A stretch of 64,000 nt of DNA from G965230065 sp965230065 (GTDB lineage Bacteria; Bacteroidota; Bacteroidia; Cytophagales; Cyclobacteriaceae): positions 248,001 through 312,000 of the forward strand of contig OZ245942.1 in assembly GCA_965230065.1 (NCBI GenBank), written 5' to 3'. The translations under genes were made by a program, and so were the position numbers. Every line of letters starts with the position of its first letter. Within the stretch, counting starts at the first letter, position 1. The notes under the pieces are model-generated. The model ran no database searches. It was not told the origin of the DNA and worked only from the letters and a program-made list of their open reading frames with translations. Positions 43,550 to 50,398 of this stretch are shown here, in pieces.

Positions 43550-45072
43550 TGCTTGAAATGGCGGAACCCGGTTACTACCATCGCCATATCATGCTTGTCG
43601 CAGAAATCTATTGAATCCTGGTCCCTGATTGACCCACCTGGTTGGATTACCGCAGTGATTCCTTCGCCTTGAGCAATCTCTACACAATCGGGGAAAGGGA
43701 AGAAAGCATCAGAAGCCATTACAGCACCTTCCAATGAGAAATTAAAGCTTTTGGCCTTTACAATCGCCTGTTTCAGGGCATCTACCCGGGAGGTTTGCCC
43801 TACCCCACTGGCAAGCAACTGGTCTTTGTTGGCTAAGACTATCGTGTTAGATTTAGTATGTTTACAAACCTTGCTTGCAAAAAGCAAAGCCTCATTTTCT
43901 TCCGCAGTAGTAGCCCGCTTGGTAACTACTTTCAGGTCTTCGGACGCATCGGTTTTTATGTCACGATCTTGCTCTATGATCCCGTTTAGTAAAGTTTTAA
44001 TTTGCTTGGTGGCTGTAATCGGGTGTTTTTGTACCAGCAAAATCCGGTTTTTCTTGCCTTTCAGTATTTCCAAAGCAGCGTCTGCAAATCCGGGGGCAAT
44101 CAATACTTCAAAGAAAAGTTTGTGCAATTCTTCGGCAGCCGCAGCATCTACCGTTTGGTTGGTAATAAGCACCCCGCCAAAAGCCGAAACCGGGTCAGCC
44201 TCCAAAGCTTTGAGGTACGCGTCTTTTACAGAACCGGCAATGGCTACCCCGCAGGCGTTGGTGTGTTTCAAAATGGCAAAAGCGGTTTCCCTTTCTTCAA
44301 ATTCGTCAATGAGGGCGACGGCAGCGTCAATGTCTACCAGATTATTATAAGAAAGTTCTTTGCCGTGCAGTTGTTCCAACATTTCTGCCAGGTTACCATA
44401 AAAAGAACCCTGCTGGTGCGGGTTTTCTCCATAGCGCAATACTTTGCTTTGGCGCTCGCTCACTTTCAGGCTACCTATGTTTTCTTCCTGATTGAAATAA
44501 TTGAAAATAGCTGTATCGTAATGGGAAGAAATATCAAAAGCCCGGGCGGCAAACCTGCGGCGGTCGGCCAGGTCGGTGGAGCAAGCTTTTTCCTGCAACA
44601 AGCTGGTGATTTCATCATACTGTTCGCGGGAAGAAACCGTGAGCACATCTTTAAAATTTTTGGCAGCCGCCCGGATGAGGGAAATGCCTCCAATGTCAAT
44701 TTTTTCAATAATATCCTGCTCAGCAGCCCCGGAAGCTACGGTTTGCTCAAAAGGATACAAGTCCACGATGACCAAATCCAAGGAAGGAATTTCGTATTCC
44801 TGCACCTGTTCTTTGTCCTGCTCATGGTCGCGGCGCGAAAGGATACCGCCAAATACTTTGGGATGCAGGGTTTTTACCCTTCCGCCCAAAATAGAAGGAT
44901 AGCCGGTGAGGTCTTCCACAGCCGTAACGGGCACACCTTGTTCTTCAATAAATTTTTGGGTGCCTCCGGTAGAGTAAATAGTCACCCCTTGCTCGTGCAA
45001 CAGCTTGATGATGGGCTCCAGTTTGTCTTTATAAAAAACAGAAATAAGTGCAGATTGGATTTTTTTGTTCAT
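43546..45072 (-). CDS. purH: Bifunctional AICAR formyltransferase / IMP cyclohydrolase
   Basis: 508 residues, standard length. The N-terminal IMP cyclohydrolase domain has SALISVFYKDKLEPI, IYSTGGTQKFIEE and VDIGGISLIRAAAKN; the transformylase domain has LRYGENPHQQGSFYG, AILKHTNACGVAIAG (KHTNACG active site) and FFPFPDCVEIAQGEG. It carries out the last two steps of purine synthesis to IMP. It follows purN by 21 bases in the same operon. Confidence 0.97.
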   Translation of the reverse strand: MNKKIQSALISVFYKDKLEPIIKLLHEQGVTIYSTGGTQKFIEEQGVPVTAVEDLTGYPSILGGRVKTLHPKVFGGILSRRDHEQDKEQVQEYEIPSLDLVIVDLYPFEQTVASGAAEQDIIEKIDIGGISLIRAAAKNFKDVLTVSSREQYDEITSLLQEKACSTDLADRRRFAARAFDISSHYDTAIFNYFNQEENIGSLKVSERQSKVLRYGENPHQQGSFYGNLAEMLEQLHGKELSYNNLVDIDAAVALIDEFEERETAFAILKHTNACGVAIAGSVKDAYLKALEADPVSAFGGVLITNQTVDAAAAEELHKLFFEVLIAPGFADAALEILKGKKNRILLVQKHPITATKQIKTLLNGIIEQDRDIKTDASEDLKVVTKRATTAEENEALLFASKVCKHTKSNTIVLANKDQLLASGVGQTSRVDALKQAIVKAKSFNFSLEGAVMASDAFFPFPDCVEIAQGEGITAVIQPGGSIRDQDSIDFCDKHDMAMVVTGFRHFKH

Positions 45073-45093
45073 TATCGAGGTAATTTTGAAATG

Positions 45094-45678
45094 TTATTGA
45101 ATGTTTTTGATGAGGTCTTCTACCACTTTGGGGTAATACAAATATTCTAAAGAATGCACCTTTTCGGCCACGTCTTCGGGTGTATCTTCAGGTTCCACTT
45201 CGCAGCTTGTCTGGAAAATGATTTGCCCTTCGTCGTACCGTTCGTTTACATAATGGATGGTAATGCCTGTTTCTTTTTCTTCTGCTGCCACCACCGCCTT
45301 GTGTACGTTCATGCCATACATGCCTTTGCCTCCATATTTGGGCAACAAGGCCGGATGGATATTCACCATGCGGTTGGGAAAGGCTTTCACCAGGTTATCG
45401 GGCACCAGCCACATAAAACCGGCCAGCACAATGAAATCAATCCCCATATCCTGCAAAAGTTGCACAATATGATCCGTTTGGGTAAAGGTAGCTTTGTCAA
45501 ATTTTTCAACCGGAATACCAAAGCGTTCAGCCCGAACAATGGCCCCGGCTTTTGGGTTATTAGTCAGCAGGATGCTTATTTCAGCCAGTGGATGATGCTC
45601 AAATTTCTCAAAAAATTTCTGAGCATTGGTGCCACTGCCTGAAGCAAAAATGGCGATTTTACGTTTGTTTAAAGCCAT
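45094..45678 (-). CDS. purN: Phosphoribosylglycinamide formyltransferase
   Basis: 194 residues. It begins KIAIFASGSGTNAQKF (phosphate-binding loop) and carries VNIHPALLPKYGGKGMYG with the catalytic His and TGITIHYVNERYDEGQII with the catalytic Asp region. It transfers formyl from 10-formyltetrahydrofolate to GAR. First gene of the purN-purH pair. A TATATTTG motif sits very close upstream (45683-45690, minus strand), which would make a very short leader, so I do not call it a promoter. Confidence 0.95.
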   Translation of the reverse strand: MALNKRKIAIFASGSGTNAQKFFEKFEHHPLAEISILLTNNPKAGAIVRAERFGIPVEKFDKATFTQTDHIVQLLQDMGIDFIVLAGFMWLVPDNLVKAFPNRMVNIHPALLPKYGGKGMYGMNVHKAVVAAEEKETGITIHYVNERYDEGQIIFQTSCEVEPEDTPEDVAEKVHSLEYLYYPKVVEDLIKNIQ

Positions 45679-45715
45679 GGTTCAAATATATACTTTTATG
45701 AGAGAGATATTGAAA

Positions 45716-45950
45716 ACTCTAAATCAAAAAACCTAAATCCTAAACAAATTCTAATTTTTTAAATAATAAAATTCAAAACAATGGCTATACTTACTAGCGA
45801 AGAAGTTACTTCCAAAGGTATTCTCCTAAACTCAGAAGTAACTGCTGCTGTCCGATTCCTCGCCAGGAAAGGTTTTTATATTGGTATTTTGAGATTTGAT
45901 ATTATTTAGGATTTGGGAATTAGAGTTTAGAATTTTTCTAGTTTTGTAGA
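45716..45950. repeat. Inverted degenerate CTAAATCCTAA repeats around a 42-codon frame
   Basis: On the left, AACTCTAAATC, CCTAAATCCTAAAC and AAATTCTAA; on the right the inverse forms GATTTGATATTATTTAGG, GGAATTAGAGTTTAG. Between them a plus-strand frame 45781-45909 (MAILTSEEVTSKGILLNSEV and 22 more residues) starts with an A-rich leader, but it has no familiar motif and may be chance. The interval separates divergent purN and hemH. Confidence 0.4.
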
Positions 45951-45964
45951 AACAGAAGAAGAAG

Positions 45965-47050
45965 ATGCAGAAAAAAACAAGTAAAACCGGGGTGTTGCTG
46001 GTAAATTTGGGCACGCCCGACAGCACCAAAACCAAAGACGTGCGTAAATATTTGCGGGAATTCCTGATGGACGGGCGTGTCGTGGATTATCCGTTGTGGT
46101 TCCGTTGGTTTCTGGTCAATATGATTATTGCCCCTTTTCGTGCCCCCAACTCTGCCAAAGAATACCGGAAGCTTTGGGAAGACCGGGGTTCGCCTTTGAA
46201 GTTCTATGGGGAAGATGTACGGGATTTGTTACAGACAAGCCTGGGCAATGAATATGTAGTAGCACTCGGCATGCGGTACCAGTCACCCAGTATTGCCAGT
46301 GCGCTTGAAATTCTGCAAAAAGCCAATGTAGGGAGTATCGTTTGCATTCCCTTGTTTCCACAATATGCTTCGGCTACCAACGGCTCGGTGATCGACAAAG
46401 TTATGGAAATTGTGCGGGCATGGCAGGTGATTCCTTCCCTGAAATTTGTCAGTAATTTTCTGGAACATCCACTTTTTATCAAAGCCCAGACGGAAATTGC
46501 CCGAAAATACCTGGAAGAAGATGAATACGACCATGTGTTGTTCAGCTACCACGGCGTACCCGAGAGCCAGATTTATAAAGCTTCGGTGGATAATTATTGC
46601 AAAATAGGCCAATGTTGTAATACCTACCACAAAAAAAATCAGTTTTGTTACAGGGCGCAGTGCTATCATACTTCCCGCCTGATTGCCAATGCTTTGGATA
46701 TTCCCGAAGAAAAGTATTCGGTCGCTTTTCAATCAAGGCTCGGGCCGGTGCCCTGGATTAAGCCTTATACGGACGAAGCCCTGAAACGCCTGGCTGAGGA
46801 AGGAAAGAAAAAAGTACTGGCCTTTTCCCCGGCTTTTGTAGCCGATTGTCTGGAAACTACCATAGAAGTAGGCGAAACGTACAAAGAAGAGTTTGAAAAC
46901 ATAGGAGGTGAACGCTGGCAACTGGTAGAAAGCCTGAATACAAACCCCATCTGGATTGAGTGCCTGAAAGACCTGGTGCTGAAAAATGATGCCGAATATG
47001 TGGAAGAAAAAATACCGGAACCCAGCAGTACTGAAAAGCAAAAATTATGA
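45965..47050 (+). CDS. hemH: Ferrochelatase
   Basis: 361 residues of the HemH fold: GVLLVNLGTPDSTKTKDVRKYL at the start, VALGMRYQSPSI, FSYHGVPESQ with the metal-binding His, and GPVPWIKPYTDEALKRLAEEG with AFSPAFVADCLETTIEV including the conserved Glu. It inserts Fe2+ into protoporphyrin IX (or a coproporphyrin). The frame starts a few bases after a TAGTTTTG -7-like motif (45939-45946), but no -33 fits. It overlaps the next gene by ATGA. Confidence 0.95.
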   Translation: MQKKTSKTGVLLVNLGTPDSTKTKDVRKYLREFLMDGRVVDYPLWFRWFLVNMIIAPFRAPNSAKEYRKLWEDRGSPLKFYGEDVRDLLQTSLGNEYVVALGMRYQSPSIASALEILQKANVGSIVCIPLFPQYASATNGSVIDKVMEIVRAWQVIPSLKFVSNFLEHPLFIKAQTEIARKYLEEDEYDHVLFSYHGVPESQIYKASVDNYCKIGQCCNTYHKKNQFCYRAQCYHTSRLIANALDIPEEKYSVAFQSRLGPVPWIKPYTDEALKRLAEEGKKKVLAFSPAFVADCLETTIEVGETYKEEFENIGGERWQLVESLNTNPIWIECLKDLVLKNDAEYVEEKIPEPSSTEKQKL

Positions 47051-47349
47051 TTTTGTACAATGTAACTGTAAGCATAGATACCGATGTGGAAACCGATTGG
47101 GTAGCCTGGATGAAAGACAAGCACATTCCTGATATACTGAACACAGGCATGTTTGTAAGCGCCCGCATCTTCAAGGTACTGAACGAAGAGGAAGCAGAAA
47201 GCACCTCTTATGCTGTACAATACCTGGCCGACTCAATGGAGCACATAGAAATATACAAACAACGGTATGCTCCGGCCCTTCAGGAAGAGCACCACGCTCG
47301 TTTCCGAGGAAAGTATGCGGCTTTTCGTACTTTGTTGGAGGCTTTGTAA
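47047..47349 (+). CDS. DUF4286 family protein
   Basis: 100 residues: MILYNVTVSIDTDVETDWVA, KDKHIPDILNTGMFVSARIF, SYAVQYLADSMEHIEIYKQR. It has a ferredoxin-like alpha/beta pattern, small and cytoplasmic. Function unknown; the family is common in Bacteroidota. Its ATG overlaps the hemH stop (ATGA), so it is made together with ferrochelatase. Confidence 0.85.
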   Translation: MILYNVTVSIDTDVETDWVAWMKDKHIPDILNTGMFVSARIFKVLNEEEAESTSYAVQYLADSMEHIEIYKQRYAPALQEEHHARFRGKYAAFRTLLEAL

Positions 47350-47369
47350 TATTCATAAACAATTGAGTA

Positions 47370-47957
47370 ATGTCTTTTTTTAATTTCCCTAAATATAAAC
47401 TCAATATTAAGGTACCACTAAACTCAAAATTGGAGTGGTTTAACGATAAAGTTCGCTTGATTGGACCTCAAAATGATATATTTCTCTTTGCTAGAGACCT
47501 AAGCAAGATTGAAGAATTACAAAATGGCGATTTAATTAGTTTTGATAAGTTGACTCTTAAAGTTTCAGATTATATCTCGAGTGATAGTGAAAAGAAAAAC
47601 TGGATTGAATTACCAAATCATGCATGGGGGATAATGGCAGGGAAATTTTACGATGTTTGTGAAAAGTATGAAGAAAACCCTTTTGATTTTAACAGTTGTG
47701 GGTATACTGAAAAAATCCCCCTCGATTTAGGTGTTGAAATAACTGATTTTCCGATAACAGACAGTATTCTATTAGAGAAGCCTCATGTAGTTCTGATTAA
47801 ATCAGAATACAATGAATTGTATTTAAGAATTGAAGATACTGAGTTGTTTGACTATATCGAAGATTATCTAATTGAACAAAAAGATATCGAGCCAGAATTT
47901 CACATTCCAAGTCAAGTAGGGGATTTAAGGAGGTATATTGGGTTTCCCCTAATTTAG
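47370..47957 (+). pseudogene. Unknown gene, 5' part, split by an IS3-family element
   Basis: 195 codons ending in a stop that belongs to the inserted element. The protein (MSFFNFPKYKLNIKVPLNSK...) is acidic, soluble and unlike any family I know; base composition is lower in GC than its neighbours, which suggests transfer. The reading frame continues beyond the insertion: joining 47951 to 49177 gives GFPL-TGEDHIVYFDPKYEM in frame and a total of 231 residues. As it stands the product is truncated by 37 residues. Confidence 0.6.
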
Positions 47958-47968
47958 TAGACATTCAG

Positions 47969-48796
47969 TTAAGCAGCAGTAGATATTGATTTTTTCCACT
48001 GATGCTCATATTCTATCGGACTCATATATTCAATTGCAGAATGTTTCCTCTTTCGGTTATACCATACCTCAATATACTCGAAGATATCTTGTTTAGCCTC
48101 AGTATGGCTCGAGTAATTTCTACGGTAAACCAACTCCCGTTTCAAAGTGGCAAAGTAACTCTCTGTTGGGGCATTATCGTAACAGTTTCCTCTACGGCTC
48201 ATGCTACACCTTATTCCCTTTTGTTCAAGAATCCGTTGGTAGTCATAGCTCGCATATTGGCTTCCTCTATCGCTGTGATGTATCAATCCTTTCACTGGAT
48301 TTCGTACCATGATTGCCATCCGCAATGCCGTTATGACCAGCGTTCGCTCTAAAGTGGACGCCATAGACCAGCCGATAATACGTCGAGAAAACAAATCAAG
48401 TACAATAGCCAAGTACAGCCAACCTTCTTTTGTCCAGATATACGTAATATCAGTGGTCCATACCGCATCAGGTCTGCTTGCTTCAAATTGCTGATCTAGT
48501 AGATTAGGGGCTACAGGAAGATGATGATTTGAGTCTGTCGTCTTGGTAAACTTCCTTTTCTTTTCCACCGCAATACCATTGAGCCGCATTAAGCGGGCAA
48601 TGCGGTTCTTACCACATGCTACTCCCATAGTTTGTAATTCAGCATGTACCCTGGGACTACCGTAGCTTTGACGACTTTGCTGATGTATATCTCTGATCTG
48701 TTCCACTAATTGTCTGTTTTCTCGGCTACGATTGCTCTCAGGTCGTGTTAACCATGCGTAATAACCACTCCTTGAAATTTGTAGTACTCTGCACAT
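47969..48796 (-). CDS. IS3-family transposase OrfB (DDE integrase)
   Basis: 275 residues from the internal ATG, though translation probably enters by frameshift from orfA: the same frame upstream reads LRYQFVQEYDGCFSITAMC, continuous with the family. The catalytic triad is in place: Asp116 (VWTTDITYIW), Asp176 (HHSDRGSQYAS) and Glu212 (APTESYFATLKREL), with the D-35-E spacing. No stops or losses, so the element may be active. Confidence 0.92.
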   Translation of the reverse strand: MCRVLQISRSGYYAWLTRPESNRSRENRQLVEQIRDIHQQSRQSYGSPRVHAELQTMGVACGKNRIARLMRLNGIAVEKKRKFTKTTDSNHHLPVAPNLLDQQFEASRPDAVWTTDITYIWTKEGWLYLAIVLDLFSRRIIGWSMASTLERTLVITALRMAIMVRNPVKGLIHHSDRGSQYASYDYQRILEQKGIRCSMSRRGNCYDNAPTESYFATLKRELVYRRNYSSHTEAKQDIFEYIEVWYNRKRKHSAIEYMSPIEYEHQWKKSISTAA

Positions 48797-48843
48797 AGCA
48801 GTAATGGAAAAACACCCATCATATTCTTGAACAAATTGGTATC

Positions 48844-49134
48844 TTAGCGTGGGTGAATACTGAAGATACCAACCGCCTTTTTTAGTATCTCCACCTCCTC
48901 TTGAAGACGTCTGTTCTCTCTCTTCAATTGAGTCATTTCCTCATCCCGAGGGTTTTTACCCGAAAACGCTTTCTTTCCCTCTTCTTGTAATTCCAGTTTC
49001 CAGCGGCGTAACATACTCATGTGAATTCCTAGATCACGAGCTACTTGGCTCTTACTACCATTACTCTCTGAGAGGCGAACTGCCTCCTCTTTAAATTCTT
49101 TGGTATACTTTCTTCTAGTTCTCATATTTGACAC
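48844..49134 (-). CDS. IS3-family transposase OrfA (HTH)
   Basis: 96 residues: RRKYTKEFKEEAVRLSESNG, SQVARDLGIHMSMLRRWKLE is the helix-turn-helix, and a leucine-zipper-like LKRENRRLQEEVEILKKAV follows. It binds the element's ends and can be fused with OrfB by a -1 frameshift at the AAAAAAG near its end. Confidence 0.92.
   Translation of the reverse strand: MSNMRTRRKYTKEFKEEAVRLSESNGSKSQVARDLGIHMSMLRRWKLELQEEGKKAFSGKNPRDEEMTQLKRENRRLQEEVEILKKAVGIFSIHPR
48877..48883 (-). other. Programmed -1 frameshift site in the IS element
   Basis: The minus strand reads A AAA AAG in the orfA frame, the standard slippery heptamer. Slipping back one base continues directly into the orfB frame with family-like residues and no intervening stop. 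Confidence 0.75.
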
Positions 49135-49174
49135 TGATTTGGTTACTAATTTACTCTTTTTTCAGTGTCTACTT

Positions 49175-49290
49175 TAACGGGGGAAGACCATATAGTATAT
49201 TTTGACCCCAAGTATGAGATGGCGCTAATAAAAGCAATTGGTCAATTACAAGATGAAGAATTGAATAATATCTTCAAATTGAATAATTAA
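49175..49290 (+). pseudogene. 3' remnant of the IS-interrupted gene
   Basis: Starting with the TAA target copy, the frame ACG-GGG-GAA-GAC continues as HIVYFDPKYEMALIKAIGQL QDEELNNIFKLNN and ends at TAA 49288-49290. It fits the cut end at 47951 exactly in frame. No start codon precedes it. Confidence 0.6.
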
Positions 49291-49437
49291 AAATATTATA
49301 AGCTAAAGTTTAAATAATTTTATATCATTTAAACTATTGGAAATGTATTTATAATGTTCTACCAGAGTAATTACAATTTCTTTTCCCACCAAAACCCTCT
49401 ATTTTAGCATTTTTAAACCAAGCATACATACAATATC

Positions 49438-50184
49438 ATGAAACTATTAACCGGAAAAACAGCATTGATTACAGGCGCCTCCAAAGGCATAGGGCGGGCC
49501 GTAGCCCTCAAATTTGCCGAACATGGCGCCAACGTGGCTTTCACCTACCTTTCCAGCGTTGAACAGGGGGAAGCCCTGGAAAAAGAACTGGAAAAACTGG
49601 ATGTAAAAGCCAAAGGCTACCGCTCAGATGCTTCCGACTTCGCCGCTGCCGAAGAACTCATCAACAATGTAGTGAGTGACTTTGGTACACTGGACGTTTT
49701 GGTAAATAATGCAGGTATTACCAAAGACACGCTACTGCTGCGCATGAATGAAGAAATGTGGGACGATGTAATCCGCGTCAACCTGAAATCGGTTTACAAT
49801 ACCGTAAAGGCCTCGGCCCGTACTTTTATGAAGCAAAAAAACGGAGTGATTATCAACATGAGTTCGGTAGTAGGTGTAAAAGGGAATGCCGGACAGGGCA
49901 ACTATGCAGCCTCCAAAGCCGGAATTATTGGTTTCACAAAATCAATAGCATTGGAACTGGGTTCGCGCAACATCCGTTGTAATGCCATTGCCCCCGGGTT
50001 TATAGAAACGGAAATGACCGAAAAACTGGATCCCAAAACCGTACAAAGCTGGCGGGAAGCCATTCCTTTACAAAGAGGCGGCTCCCCGAACGATGTAGCC
50101 GATTGCACTGTTTTCCTTGCCTCTGATATGGCCACCTACATTACCGGACAGGTGATTCAGGTAGATGGGGGAATGTTGACGTAA
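49438..50184 (+). CDS. fabG: 3-oxoacyl-ACP reductase
   Basis: 248 residues of the short-chain dehydrogenase fold: ITGASKGIGRAVALKFAEHG for NADP, LVNNAGITKD, catalytic Asn115, Ser143 (NMSSVVGVKGN), Tyr156 and Lys160 (NYAASKAG), and APGFIETEM near the end. It reduces 3-oxoacyl-ACP in fatty acid synthesis. Other fab genes are not next to it, but the acyl-ACP thioesterase at 52581 is near. Single gene, followed by two palindromic repeats. Confidence 0.93.
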   Translation: MKLLTGKTALITGASKGIGRAVALKFAEHGANVAFTYLSSVEQGEALEKELEKLDVKAKGYRSDASDFAAAEELINNVVSDFGTLDVLVNNAGITKDTLLLRMNEEMWDDVIRVNLKSVYNTVKASARTFMKQKNGVIINMSSVVGVKGNAGQGNYAASKAGIIGFTKSIALELGSRNIRCNAIAPGFIETEMTEKLDPKTVQSWREAIPLQRGGSPNDVADCTVFLASDMATYITGQVIQVDGGMLT

Positions 50185-50198
50185 GTTTTGTTTTTTGA

Positions 50199-50231
50199 AG
50201 ACTTCGGAAGTTTGCGAAACTTCCGAAGTCT
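50199..50231. repeat. Palindromic repeat, GACTTCGGAAGTT family, copy 2
   Basis: Arms AGACTTCGGAAGTTT / AAACTTCCGAAGTCT are exact complements around a GCG loop. Sister of 35147-35179. Probably ends fabG transcription. Confidence 0.85.
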
Positions 50232-50250
50232 GACGATAGAATTAGTTATA

Positions 50251-50327
50251 AACCTCGTTTGCAACGAGGTTTTGGTAGCCTTGCGTTTTAAACGCTAAAG
50301 CAGTGCATCCTCGTTGCAAACGAGGAT
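50251..50327. repeat. Composite palindromic repeat, CCTCGTTGCAAACGAGG family
   Basis: Three hairpins in a row: AACCTCGTTTGCAACGAGGTT-type (50251-50271), GCGTTTTAAACGC (50283-50295) and ATCCTCGTTGCAAACGAGGA-type (50307-50327). The first and third are nearly the same sequence in opposite orientation, so they can also pair with each other. Confidence 0.8.
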
Positions 50328-50398
50328 GAGAATTAGAAGAACAATAAAAACAGCGCATAGCGTTTAACATTAAACCGGATTTTTTATTTTTATATATC

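Larger units (their letters stand above)
47953..49174 (-). mobile_element. IS3-family insertion sequence (IS150-like), about 1.22 kb
   Basis: Encodes orfA and orfB on the minus strand with a frameshift signal between. Imperfect terminal inverted repeats: left TTTAGTAGACATTCAG, right (complement) AAGTAGACACTGAA. A 3-base TAA at 47950-47952 and 49175-49177 is the likely target duplication, the size usual for IS3 elements, and it restores the frame of the interrupted gene. Ends may be off by one or two bases. Confidence 0.8.

Noticed and set aside
44002..45150. 382-codon plus-strand frame opposite purH and purN
   Set aside because: It lies fully antisense to two clear genes, is rich in Phe/Gln/Arg as typical for shadows, and has no motif.
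45683..45690. TATATTTG as purN promoter
   Set aside because: Only 4 bases before the start codon and no TTG at the right distance; would need a leaderless mRNA.
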